This document shows positions 1 to 8,388 of a stretch of 64,000 nucleotides of DNA, one piece after another. The DNA is from CAVONV01 sp963697355 (lineage in GTDB: Bacteria; Acidobacteriota; Vicinamibacteria; Marinacidobacterales; DATDRI01). Location of the stretch: contig CAVONV010000035.1 in the NCBI GenBank assembly GCA_963697355.1, positions 1-64,000 of the forward strand. The letters are read 5' to 3'. Both the position numbers and the translations under genes were made by a program. The notes beneath the pieces are model-generated. The model searched no databases. It saw only the letters and a program-made list of their open reading frames with translations, and was not told the DNA's origin. Each line of letters begins with the position of its first letter. The stretch's first letter is position 1.

Positions 1-286
1 ACCTGACCAGGACTTCCCCTTCATTGACGTGGGACCCTTCCTTCACCAAGTAGGTGATCTTGGCTTGATTACCGGGGATGGATGAGGAGTAGGTGATCGA
101 ACGTTGCGCCTCGAGCGTACCACTCTCAACGATTTTGACCTCGAAAGGACCTTCCTGGACCACCGCCAGGAGGTGGTCGTCACCGCTGTCCGGCATCATC
201 TTGAGAAGTAGAAAAAAGCAACGAGGCCTCCCGCGCCCCCGAAAAGAGCGCGCCGCGGATGGGACTGGGTCCAAGAGAAGGCTCAC
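1..286 (-). CDS. efflux periplasmic adaptor (HlyD/RND membrane-fusion type), N-terminal part only
   Basis: The minus strand encodes the start of a periplasmic adaptor that would link an inner-membrane pump to the TolC-like channel gene just upstream. Visible are a hydrophobic stretch (FFLLLKMM) and then the first strands of a biotinyl/lipoyl-like domain: EGPFEVKIVESGTLEAQR and a following segment with KEGSHVNEGEVLV, the usual adaptor pattern in which a V-K-x-G-x-x-V-x-x-G turn leads into the hairpin. The gene runs off the window at position 1. The start is unsure: a GTG at 286 is in frame but has no good ribosome site, and the upstream TolC gene is frameshifted, so this gene may be damaged too. 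Confidence 0.5.
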   Translation of the reverse strand, partial: MSLLLDPVPSAARSFRGRGRPRCFFLLLKMMPDSGDDHLLAVVQEGPFEVKIVESGTLEAQRSITYSSSIPGNQAKITYLVKEGSHVNEGEVLVR

Positions 287-391
287 TTCAGAGCGGAAGG
301 GACCCCTGAGGGTTGCCCCAACCACTTCCCCAACGCCACCCCGACGGTCCTTACCGAAGCCCAGGCACCTGCTCGCACCGACGTTGGGGCA

Positions 392-1870
392 TCATGCATC
401 TCGTGACCTCTCATGGATGGTGCCGCGCCGGGGCAAAAACCTACCGGGCGCGAACTCCTTCTCGATATCCGACGTACCAGGCATCCGCTTCAGCTCGATG
501 AGCACAACGGAATCGTCGGCCAACAATCACGCATTGGTCCCACGGGCATTGATGACGTTGTTCTCGGCATCGATGATGTCGAAGTTGCTCGCCAGCCCCC
601 TCTGGTAGCGTAGGTTGGCAAGACGCCTTGTTTCTCTGCGAAGTCCATGTTTCTCTCTTGTAGCACGATGCTCTTTGCGACCCGTTCCACGTTCCGAGCC
701 GCCGCCCTCACTTCATTGGCGACGTTGTACTCGACGAGACGTAACGACCGTCGCTGGGCCGCGAGAGCGATCTGCGGCTGAGCGGTGGACGCTCTCTCTG
801 CCGAGTCATCCAGCTGGTAGCTCGTCGAAAAGAAGAAGTTCAAACCCTGATCGCGAAAGTCGAAGCTTTCGGCGAGGGAGGGCCAAATCCACGCTGCTCG
901 TAGCGAACGTTGAGGTCGAGCTGTGGCAGCAGATTCTGGCGAGAGACTGAGACGCCGCGTTGCGCATCACCGATTCGATCCCGCTCTTCGAGGACTTCGA
1001 CACGCCGACTGAGAGCGATTCGCGTCAACTCTTCGATATCGAGCTTGACCGGCTGGTATTCGGGCTCCACCATCTCGAGGACGACTTGTTCTTCGGGCCC
1101 CAGGCCGAGCTTGAACTTGAAATCGTCCAGCGCCAGCTCGAGAGCTTCTTGACGCGTGATGACGCCCTCCTCGGCTTGAGATAGTTGTAGCTCGGCGCGA
1201 AATATGTCGAGCTTCGAAGCGAGCCCGACTTCGAGACGTGCTTCGGACGCGCGGAGCAGTTCCTTGACCGCGCCATGGACCCTTCGGCGACTTCCACGAG
1301 GCCTTTTGCCGGAGGATGTTGTAGTAGTTCGCCACGACCGCCACAACCAGCCGTTGACGATTGATGTCCAGGTTTCTGTTGGAGGACTCCGTGCCCCGCC
1401 GGGCGTTGGTCAAGTTGTATTGAGTGGAAGTGGGGCCGAAACCTCGCAGAAGAGGCTGGGTCAACATGAAACTGACGTTGGAGCTGGTCAAGTTTGAATC
1501 CGGGTTCGGGCCATATCGCTGGCAACATTTGCCGAGGATTCGTGGTGCCGAAGGGAAGGAGCTTCGAAACATCGACGCCGTAGCGTTGATCAACCGTAGT
1601 CTCGGAGCCGAAGCCCCTTGCAAAGAAAGGCGTCACCTTGAGACCAAACTGAGACCGAGCCAGTCCCTCGGATATCTGCGCACTCGAGACCTGATCCACG
1701 ACGGAGAGTAGATTGAGGTTGTTGACCAACGCCAGCTTGACAGCCTCTTCGATACTGAGAACCCTGGCATCTTGGGTCCCATCCACGACGGCCGTCACTT
1801 GCGCGCGAGACGACCCGGCAAAGGCGGTCGTCAGCAGCAACGAGAATGCAATGATGTGTCGGCTCTTCAT
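392..1870 (-). pseudogene. TolC-family outer-membrane efflux protein, multiply frameshifted
   Basis: Outer-membrane channel of a tripartite efflux or type I secretion system. Translation starts with a clear signal peptide (MKSRHIIAFSLLLTTAFA) and the TolC opening SIEEAVKLALVNNLNLL, but the homology moves between frames at about 1540, 1300, 870, 610 and 510. Fragments in order include LTQPLLRGFG, then EARLEVGLASKLDIFRAE, then ASNFDIIDAENNVINARG, and finally a tail ending at the TGA at 392-394. Total length (about 490 codons) is normal for the family, so only small indels are involved. Either the gene is a recent pseudogene or this stretch has assembly errors. It is followed by an adaptor fragment, so the pair looks like a former efflux operon. 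Confidence 0.8.
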
Positions 1871-1987
1871 GAACTTGCAGCTCCTACATCACCGTCATTC
1901 AATCACATGACCTATCGACGCATCCAGCGGCTATATACTGCCATGGTTCACCCGCTGTATGTGATTTATCTCTCACCTTCCATTTCC

Positions 1988-2032
1988 GATTGTCCCCTGC
2001 CCCTGCCCGAAGCGTCCACGCGGGTCTGTGGT
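1988..2032. repeat. dispersed C-rich intergenic repeat, copy 1
   Basis: The spacer between the TolC pseudogene and the GT39 gene holds CCCCTGCCCCTGCCCGAAGC followed by a short segment ending CGCGGGTCTGTGGT. A near copy lies at 30031-30092, with a longer CCCGTGCCC stretch and the end CGCGGGTTTATGGT. The two are too far apart and too similar to be chance, so this is a dispersed intergenic element of unknown function. Confidence 0.6.
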
Positions 2033-2037
2033 TAGTT

Positions 2038-3738
2038 CTAGGTTCCTGAATCGCTTCGTTTTGGCATCAACCGATAGAGGATAAATCGATAGAAACCTGC
2101 ACTTCGGTCTTCCACGACTTGTGTGGGATAGTCCGCTAGAATTCGGTTACAGAAGGCGTTTTGGACGGGGTCCTGAATGTTGCACCAGAAGTTGTAGTGA
2201 AAATACACACCGCCGGCGAACTGTCTGAAATAGTGGTCCACTTTGGCCGGATTGGTGGTGGCGATAGACGCTTGAGCGGCACTCTGGCCCATAACCTGGA
2301 GCATTCCCGGATTGTGAGTCAGCACCATGGAATCTGAAGGCACCTGCTCCAACAATTCCATTGCGATGTTATGGTCGGCCCGCGCCGCCCAGGCTTCCCT
2401 GCCGATAGACCGCACCAAGGGAAGGTATGCGCTGAAACAATAGATGGCGGCGACGAGAGGCACCGCTCGAAGCCATCGACTTGCCCGATCGAGACGTTCG
2501 TCGAGTTGTTCGGCAAGCCATCCCGCTCCTCGACCTCCCAGAATGGCGAGGGGCATGAAACTAAGGAGGGAAAATCGGACATCGGCCCCATAACGGTAGC
2601 TGCCGGCATGAAACGGTACGAACACACCGAAAAAAAGGAGGAACCAAACGAGGAGACTCGACTTCTCTTTCCATCTTCCCCCAACCGCCAAACCCAAGAC
2701 AGCTAGCAGCGTGAAATAAACCGGGTGCTCGTTCCCTTCGAAATAAAACGCCACGTTGGCCTCAAAATTGTCGGCAACATATTTCCACGCAAACTTGCTC
2801 CCTTCGCTCACTCCCCACCCTTCACCTCGTACCACCCACAGGTGCACCAAATGAGGTATGAGGAGAACAAACAGCAGCAAAGCCACGACGTAAAGCTCGC
2901 GTCGCCGAAGTCGGCCAGGCTCGTAAACGATTGTGACGACACCGACCAGGGCAATGAGCAGAATGGACTCCGGCCTCCACTGCACGGCAAGGGCGATCGC
3001 GCCGACCGCCATCGCTCCCGTGGCGAGTCCCATCTCTCTTAGAAACAGGAGCCAAACCGCCAAAGCCACACCTGCAGCTGCGGCTGCTCCCGGCTCAGCC
3101 GCAACCGTAGCTCCCCAGAGAAGGTTCATCGGAGTCAACAAGAAGACAACCGCCGACGCCATGGCTACCTGCCGGTTGTCAAAAAGCAACAAACCGAGCC
3201 AATAGGAGGCCAGTACACCAACGGCAAAGAGCAGATGGTTCAAGACGTGAGATGCCGCCTCACGAACGCCCGTGAACCTGAAAAGAAGAGATAACAGAAA
3301 GGGGAAAGCATGGGGCTCCTTGTTGTATTCCGATTCCCTGCATTCGAAGACACCATCTGCGATGACGCCCTCGTTGCACATCTCCGCTCTTCCATGCCAC
3401 AGAATGTTCTGCGCTACATTCTGGTAGATGTCCTCGTCGTAGTAGATTCGATGCGTACGAGGCGGTAACACACCGACGACAAGAAGACCGATGAGAGGAA
3501 GTGCCCACCAGGCGGGCCCACACCCTTCGAACGAACGGGCCACGACCCGGCGAGACGCCACCGCGCCCCCCAAGAAAAAAAGAAGAGCCATGTGAAGCGA
3601 GTAAGGAGCAAACAACGCGAGCCGGCGTTTCAGCATTGCCGTCTCGGTCTGCCCTATCCAGTAGGTCAGCCCGGCCAGTCCGATAACGAACAGAACACCG
3701 AGCACGAGCCCGGTTCGGTATCGGCGTCGGTCGCTCAC
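2038..3738 (-). CDS. GT39/ArnT-like polytopic glycosyltransferase
   Basis: A 566-residue integral membrane protein of the GT-C type, which transfers sugars from polyprenyl-phosphate donors on the periplasmic side. About ten hydrophobic helices are visible. The first periplasmic loop carries the acidic motif YYDEDIYQNVAQNI, matching the catalytic DE/DD motif of ArnT/PMT-like enzymes, and the next loop has EYNKEPHAFPFLLSL, like the family's K-P-P-L-x-Y segment. The C-terminal 150 residues are a soluble periplasmic domain. The start is GTG and shares a GTGA overlap with the carbamoyltransferase upstream, so both are translated together. With the GT2 and carbamoyltransferase genes it suggests synthesis or decoration of a lipid-linked glycan. 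Donor and acceptor cannot be told. Confidence 0.8.
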   Translation of the reverse strand: MSDRRRYRTGLVLGVLFVIGLAGLTYWIGQTETAMLKRRLALFAPYSLHMALLFFLGGAVASRRVVARSFEGCGPAWWALPLIGLLVVGVLPPRTHRIYYDEDIYQNVAQNILWHGRAEMCNEGVIADGVFECRESEYNKEPHAFPFLLSLLFRFTGVREAASHVLNHLLFAVGVLASYWLGLLLFDNRQVAMASAVVFLLTPMNLLWGATVAAEPGAAAAAGVALAVWLLFLREMGLATGAMAVGAIALAVQWRPESILLIALVGVVTIVYEPGRLRRRELYVVALLLFVLLIPHLVHLWVVRGEGWGVSEGSKFAWKYVADNFEANVAFYFEGNEHPVYFTLLAVLGLAVGGRWKEKSSLLVWFLLFFGVFVPFHAGSYRYGADVRFSLLSFMPLAILGGRGAGWLAEQLDERLDRASRWLRAVPLVAAIYCFSAYLPLVRSIGREAWAARADHNIAMELLEQVPSDSMVLTHNPGMLQVMGQSAAQASIATTNPAKVDHYFRQFAGGVYFHYNFWCNIQDPVQNAFCNRILADYPTQVVEDRSAGFYRFILYRLMPKRSDSGT

Positions 3739-5444
3739 CGACTCTCCCCCTTCTTCGGGGTCACCAGATAGTCGCCCATCGCCATGACGTCTGCACCCGA
3801 GACCCGCAACACTCCGATAGCGTCATCTGGGCTCGCCACGATGGGCTCGCCATGAAGATTGAAGCTCGTGTTCAAAACCGCTCCGATACCCGACAACTTC
3901 TTGAACTCTTCGAGCAACCGCCGATACCGGCCGCCATCCGGCCCGACGATTTGGGGCCGACAGGTGCCGTCAGGCCCCGTAACCGCTCGGAGCAAGCTCC
4001 GCGCTTCCGGCCGTACTCGGTACGCCATCGTCATGTATCTGTCCGAACAGGTTTCGCCCTGTACCAGGAGTCGACCGGCCTCTTCATCGAGGATGGAAGG
4101 GCAAAAGGGCTGATACCAGACCCGTCTCTTGAGTCTCAAGTTCAACCGATCACGGATCTCAGGCCGATCGGGACGGGTCAAGATGCTTCTTGCTCCCAAA
4201 GCTCTCGGTCCGTATTCCATTCTTCCTTGAAACCACAAGGCCACGTCTCCCCGGTCGAGATGCCGGGCCAGCTCGCGCTCGATGTGAGGGACTTTTTCGT
4301 AAAAGAGCCCGGAAGACCGCAGTGCGGACTCGATGTCTCGTTCGCTCACTCGCGGCCCCAAATAGAGGTCACCCAAGTCGAAGCCTTGGGGACGTTGGTT
4401 CGAAGCGGTCGACAGGGCCGCTCCCAGGGCGATTCCTCCGTCTCCCATGTGGGGAAAAACGTAGACGTCATCGAGCTCCGGTAGCTCCCGAACACCCATG
4501 TTGGCTTTGATGTTGCTCGCGACCCCCCCGGCATAGGCAAGTCGGCGGTGTCCGGTGGAACGGGCCGCTTCCGAAATCAGCCGGACGACATTGTCTTCGA
4601 GCACCGACTGGGCCATCCGAGCAAATTGCTCGGATGGCACGATCGACATCTGACGAGCCAAATGAGTCCGAAGACCAAGACTCCCCAACCGACACCGTAG
4701 CTGAAGCCCCTGACTCTGGAACAAATCGGACAGCGGGTTGTGGCCATTGTCGAGGGGATAAGCGTACGAAGCGAGGGCCATGACTTTTCCTTCGTCCTCG
4801 AGCTCCCGCATGTTGAGTAGGTTGGTCACATGCTCAAAGAAAACACCCAACGAGTCTCGGCCGTCGATTTCGACGAGAGGCTTAAGGTGCCCGTCCCGAA
4901 GATCCCAGATGCTCCCTGACAGCCCGTCACCGATACCATCAAGCGTCACCACCAACGCCTTGTCCCAACCCGACGTAAAGGCGGCGGAGGCAGCGTGCGC
5001 TTCGTGGTGCGGAACGAGCCTCAACCGGGCCTTCTCGAATCCCAGCCGCGAGAGCTCGCGCTCGAGCATCCAACGGCTCACGGCCCGGCTTGCCGCATTA
5101 GGGCGCCACTGAGTCAGAAAGTACTTCGTGGTCTTCTGAAATCCCGCGAGACGACCGGGGATCACTTTGCGTCGGCGCAAGAGGTAATACCGCTCCTTCA
5201 AACGAGGAAACACGCGCGTCAGCGTCTTCGCGACATCAAATGTCGGGACGGCGACTTCTTGAACATCCGCTGCGGAAACTCCGCCTTCGGCAAGACAAGC
5301 ACCGATGGACCGAACCGGGAATCCGACCTCCAGCTTCCTTCTCGAGAGTCGCTCCTCATTGACCGCACAGATGATGCGAGCCTTGTCGAGATCGAGCAAC
5401 GCGGCGCCTGCGTCGTGGCCGTCCCAGACTCCAAGAATGTACAT
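3735..5444 (-). CDS. NodU/CmcH-type carbamoyltransferase
   Basis: Predicted 569-residue O-carbamoyltransferase that uses carbamoyl phosphate and ATP to carbamoylate a hydroxyl group, as in NodU or antibiotic tailoring enzymes. The N-terminal Kae1/ASKHA-like domain starts with the phosphate loop ILGVWDGHDAGAALL and has the metal-binding motif VPHHEAHAASAAF near residues 143-155. The C-terminal domain (from about residue 370) has WFQGRMEYGPRALGARS, the carbamoyltransferase signature, and ends VLNTSFNLHGEPIV, both typical. It overlaps the GT39 gene by GTGA and follows a radical SAM gene, so the cluster probably modifies a glycan or glycolipid. Length matches the family and the start (MYILGVWDGHDAG) is standard. 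Confidence 0.88.
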   Translation of the reverse strand: MYILGVWDGHDAGAALLDLDKARIICAVNEERLSRRKLEVGFPVRSIGACLAEGGVSAADVQEVAVPTFDVAKTLTRVFPRLKERYYLLRRRKVIPGRLAGFQKTTKYFLTQWRPNAASRAVSRWMLERELSRLGFEKARLRLVPHHEAHAASAAFTSGWDKALVVTLDGIGDGLSGSIWDLRDGHLKPLVEIDGRDSLGVFFEHVTNLLNMRELEDEGKVMALASYAYPLDNGHNPLSDLFQSQGLQLRCRLGSLGLRTHLARQMSIVPSEQFARMAQSVLEDNVVRLISEAARSTGHRRLAYAGGVASNIKANMGVRELPELDDVYVFPHMGDGGIALGAALSTASNQRPQGFDLGDLYLGPRVSERDIESALRSSGLFYEKVPHIERELARHLDRGDVALWFQGRMEYGPRALGARSILTRPDRPEIRDRLNLRLKRRVWYQPFCPSILDEEAGRLLVQGETCSDRYMTMAYRVRPEARSLLRAVTGPDGTCRPQIVGPDGGRYRRLLEEFKKLSGIGAVLNTSFNLHGEPIVASPDDAIGVLRVSGADVMAMGDYLVTPKKGESR

Positions 5445-5452
5445 GGTGAGTC

Positions 5453-5488
5453 AGATCTCGAGAACTCGAGAACCCGAGAATTCAGAAG
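5453..5488. repeat. 8-bp tandem repeat array (CTCGAGTT family), copy 1
   Basis: Read on the minus strand, this spacer is CTGAATT followed by CTCGGGTT, CTCGAGTT, CTCGAGAT: degenerate octamers in strict 8-bp phase. It lies about 10 bp upstream of the carbamoyltransferase start. The same octamer family occurs at 13804-13880, 31080-31141, 51075-51115, 51852-51893 and 53130-53186. Confidence 0.75.
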
Positions 5489-5638
5489 AAACAAACCGCA
5501 TCCGGATCTGACTTCGTGCCCGTGCCCGCAGCCCGTTCCCGCGGCAAGTCAGTTGGAACGAGGAAGGAGAACTACCTGTCTGCAAAAGCCATACAGCAGA
5601 CGCCGGGTGCGGGTGAAGAGGCTGCACCTCCCGGAGAT

Positions 5639-7111
5639 TCATAACGGCGTCTTCTCTCTCACTGCTGACTGCTGACCGCCGACTGCTCGTTGAGGTGGCT
5701 TGACCCGGGTCCAGCGGACGAATTTTCCCAGCCCGGAGAAAAGTCTCAACAGGAATCTTGGCGACACAACGGCCAATGCCCCCAATGCGACCTTCGGCTT
5801 CATATAGAACTCACGGTAAGCCCTCTCCCGGTATTGCATGACGTCATCCGATCCAAGAGAAGGCAAGTTCAACACAGCCTCGTCCTGCCGATACCGCGAG
5901 AAGTCCGTCGTGCCCAACCAGCCCTCGGAACCTGCCGTCTCGTAGAGCCGAGCCCCGGGAAACGGAACGGCACAATAGAATTGCGCGAAGTCCAGCGGCA
6001 ACCGACGAGATAGCGAGAGAGTATGGTCGAGGCTCTCCCTCGTCTCACCGGGTAGACCCAAAACAAAATGCCCGGCAACCTTGAGTCCAGCTGACTTGGA
6101 GACCCTCACGGCGTGCTCGGCATCGTCCACCGAGGCTCCTTTGCCGATTCCATCCAGCAAACTCTGGTCGCCGCTTTCGATACCGAAGGAAACCATCCAG
6201 CAGCCGGCTTCGCGCATGCTTTCAGCTAGTTCACCATCGATCGTATCGACGCGACTATTGCATGCCCACGAAATGCCGAGGGGTCGGAGCGCTTGCGACA
6301 ACTCCTGCACATAGCGTTTGTCGATCGTGAACGTGTCCGACCAGAAAAAAAAATCTCGAACATCGTATCGTTCGATGTCTCGGAGGATCTCCGCCACGAC
6401 CCGATCCACGGTTCTTCGGCGCAGCTTGCTTCCGTAGTAGGTTTGGGCCGTGCAGAACGAACATGGATAGGGGCAGCCACGATGAGGAGCGACCATCAAG
6501 AAACGCGTGCCTTTGAGTGGAAGCCGGTAAACATCGAGGTCGAAAAGGTGCCACGCCGGGTCGGGCATATTGTCGAGATCACTCATGAAGGGGCGGTCCG
6601 GATTACGGTGAACTTCGGACCCCGAACGATAGGTGAGTCCCGCGACGGCGCTCGAGGTCGTTCTTCCCTCCAGCCGCGCTACCCATTCCACCGCGGTGGC
6701 TTCCGGCTCGTTGCGAAAGATGGCATCGAGTCCCGGTGCGGCGTCCATCGAGTCTCTGTCCAGCACGGTCACGTGTGTGCCGAAGACCGCTGTATGAACG
6801 CCTGGTGCCACCTCTTTGAGCTCCGTTGCCAGCGCCAGGTCATCGTCAATCGAGGGTGTTCCCGTGCTCCAAATGACCGCCTCGGGCCGCCATGCGCTGA
6901 CGTCTTGCAGCAGGCGCTCCCGCTCGTATCCGGTCGCGCCGGCATCGATGGCCCTAACATCATGTCCTGCCTGTTCCAGCATCGCGGCCATTGTTGCGAG
7001 CGTGATGGGCGGCCACAGCGTGGTCCAGACTCCTCCCTCTTGGGTACAACGCCCTTCCCGGATGAATCCTTTCCCCCCGCAGGTCGGTGGGTTGAGCAGT
7101 AGTAGTCGCAT
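5639..7111 (-). CDS. cobalamin-binding-type (B12) radical SAM enzyme
   Basis: A radical SAM protein of about 490 residues. An N-terminal Rossmann-like domain of the B12-binding kind comes first (LLLLNPPTCGG at the start; PITLATMAAMLEQAGHDV), followed by a radical SAM core with the cluster motif CPYPCSFC at about residues 213-220 and the glycine-rich ESGDQSLLDGIGKG and VLGLPGET segments. Such enzymes catalyse methylations, cyclisations or rearrangements of unactivated carbons. The classical DxHxxG cobalamin ligand is not obvious, so the cofactor is inferred from the family. I chose ATG 7111 because the fold begins there; a longer frame to 7234 would overlap the GT2 gene. The last about 15 residues (AVGGQQSAVREKTPL) are encoded by an intergenic-type CTGACTGCTGAC repeat at 5661-5689, so the C-terminus appears extended by repeat DNA. 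Confidence 0.85.
   Translation of the reverse strand: MRLLLLNPPTCGGKGFIREGRCTQEGGVWTTLWPPITLATMAAMLEQAGHDVRAIDAGATGYERERLLQDVSAWRPEAVIWSTGTPSIDDDLALATELKEVAPGVHTAVFGTHVTVLDRDSMDAAPGLDAIFRNEPEATAVEWVARLEGRTTSSAVAGLTYRSGSEVHRNPDRPFMSDLDNMPDPAWHLFDLDVYRLPLKGTRFLMVAPHRGCPYPCSFCTAQTYYGSKLRRRTVDRVVAEILRDIERYDVRDFFFWSDTFTIDKRYVQELSQALRPLGISWACNSRVDTIDGELAESMREAGCWMVSFGIESGDQSLLDGIGKGASVDDAEHAVRVSKSAGLKVAGHFVLGLPGETRESLDHTLSLSRRLPLDFAQFYCAVPFPGARLYETAGSEGWLGTTDFSRYRQDEAVLNLPSLGSDDVMQYRERAYREFYMKPKVALGALAVVSPRFLLRLFSGLGKFVRWTRVKPPQRAVGGQQSAVREKTPL
5661..5689. repeat. 7-bp-period ACTGCTG repeat inside the 3' end of the radical SAM gene
   Basis: ACTGCTGACTGCTGACCGCC and a following GACTGCTC form a short 7-bp-period array. 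Similar strings lie at about 16820, 36105 and 44600, always outside genes except here, where the array supplies the last codons of the radical SAM protein. Confidence 0.6.
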
Positions 7112-7182
7112 TCTATTCGGGGTTGTCCCCTTATCTCGTTCTTTTTGTAGAGGATAGTCCGAGGACACTCCCTCGCAGTGTA

Positions 7183-7872
7183 TCAAATCATCAAACGGAT
7201 GAGTGAAAAGAGATAGCCCCAGCCGTGCCGCCACACCACGATGTGCGAGTTGCCGGCTTTCCGAGGGTATTCATGAGATGGAACTTCGCCCATTCGGAAT
7301 CCCTTACGAAGCGTCTCCACGATCATCTCCTGCTCAATGGTGGTGTGGCGTGAGCGGAGTCTCAAAACCCGAAGCACATCCGTTTTCAGCGCTCGAAAGC
7401 CGTTTTGACTCTCGGATAGTCTCACTCCGAATCGCTTGTTGATACAGGCGGTGATGAACGCACTGCCGGCTAGTCGAGCCCACTCGTCAAAGCTCCCATG
7501 GAGCTCGCTCGATCCTCCGAGGAGACGAGACGCAGAAACATGATCGCATTCGCCTCGCAGTAGGGGGGCCAGCAATCGGGGGATATCGTCCGTGTCATGC
7601 GAACCATCGGCATCCATTAGAACGGTCAAACCGTTGGATAGGTGGGAGACGGCCATACGGATCGCCAAACCTTTACCCCGCCCAGGATCCGAGATGACAC
7701 GAGCACCCGCTTCTGAAGCCACCTGAGCCGTTCGATCGATGGACGACCCATCCATCACCAACACTTCGTTAGCATGACGGAGGGCTCCAGTGACGACAGA
7801 GGCAATGGTGGGTTCTTCGTTCTTGGCCGGGATGAGCACCGTGGTGGTACTCGGCGCGCCTCGATTTGGCAC
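7183..7872 (-). CDS. GT2-family glycosyltransferase (dolichyl/polyprenyl-phosphate sugar transferase-like)
   Basis: A 229-residue GT-A fold enzyme without transmembrane helices apart from a weakly hydrophobic C-terminus. It begins TTVLIPAKNEEPTIASVV, the GT2 nucleotide-binding start, has GRGKGLAIRMAV and the metal-binding motif LMDADGSHDTDDI near residue 87, and the ESQNGFRALK and TTIEQEMIVE segments seen in polyprenyl-phosphate mannosyl/glucosyl-transferase relatives. Such enzymes often charge polyprenyl phosphate with a sugar for use by GT-C transferases, which fits the GT39 gene in the same cluster. Acceptor and sugar are not determined. The gene lies between the radical SAM enzyme and the secreted protein, with short spacers, so one operon is likely. 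Confidence 0.85.
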   Translation of the reverse strand: MPNRGAPSTTTVLIPAKNEEPTIASVVTGALRHANEVLVMDGSSIDRTAQVASEAGARVISDPGRGKGLAIRMAVSHLSNGLTVLMDADGSHDTDDIPRLLAPLLRGECDHVSASRLLGGSSELHGSFDEWARLAGSAFITACINKRFGVRLSESQNGFRALKTDVLRVLRLRSRHTTIEQEMIVETLRKGFRMGEVPSHEYPRKAGNSHIVVWRHGWGYLFSLIRLMI

Positions 7873-7881
7873 AACTAGGGT

Positions 7882-8388
7882 CTACTTCTTCCTTTTGGCG
7901 GCAGGTACAAAATGGCTGATGCCCACTTTTTCGAACTCTTTGATCTCGTTTCCTTGCTTCGGTGAGGTGGCGTGAACGGCTAGATCCGACGTGCGGACGG
8001 GATCGTCGTCGAACACAGGGTATTCACAAGGAGATTCAGGTATCAAATTGATCTTGTGCGTGCGAGTCCGTTGAGACTCGAAGCCGTCGTCGATCGCCCA
8101 AATGTAGTATTCCACACCGCGCACGGATTTCTTGGGGACAGGAAGCGTCGCGCAATATTGGATACCGTCGAAGCTCATTTGACTCCAATAAAACGCCTCT
8201 TGTTTCTCTGCCTTGAAGTACACTCGCACCTTTTTGATCTCCCCATCATCGGCAACAAAGGTGCAGATACGAGGATTCTTCTCCCGTATGGAGCAAATCA
8301 CTGGCTGGTGATCAATGAGCGGTTCTTCAGCGAACGCACCCACTGAGAACAACAGCAACAGGGCAGAGCAAAGGAGTGGATATTTCAC
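7882..8388 (-). CDS. secreted protein of unknown function, coupled to the kinase gene
   Basis: I do not recognise the family. The product is 168 residues from a GTG start (8386-8388) that forms a GTGA overlap with the kinase stop codon. It opens with a signal peptide (KYPLLCSALLLLFSVGAFAE). The mature part looks like an extracellular beta-sandwich: IDHQPVICSIREKNPRICTF, then KKVRVYFKA, FYWSQMSFDGIQYCATLP and GVEYYIWAIDDGFES. This pattern resembles Ig-like domains that assess membrane or surface damage, but no specific match can be claimed. Four cysteines could form disulfides. The extreme C-terminus is basic (PAAKRKK). The tight coupling suggests a role with the Ser/Thr kinase, whose own extracellular part also ends in a beta-rich domain. 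Confidence 0.75.
   Translation of the reverse strand: MKYPLLCSALLLLFSVGAFAEEPLIDHQPVICSIREKNPRICTFVADDGEIKKVRVYFKAEKQEAFYWSQMSFDGIQYCATLPVPKKSVRGVEYYIWAIDDGFESQRTRTHKINLIPESPCEYPVFDDDPVRTSDLAVHATSPKQGNEIKEFEKVGISHFVPAAKRKK

Noticed and set aside
93..608. Open frame of 171 codons on the plus strand
   Set aside because: Antisense to the frameshifted TolC and adaptor; no homology or ribosome site.
6293..7102. Plus-strand open frame of 269 codons
   Set aside because: Antisense shadow of the radical SAM gene, whose motifs are unambiguous.
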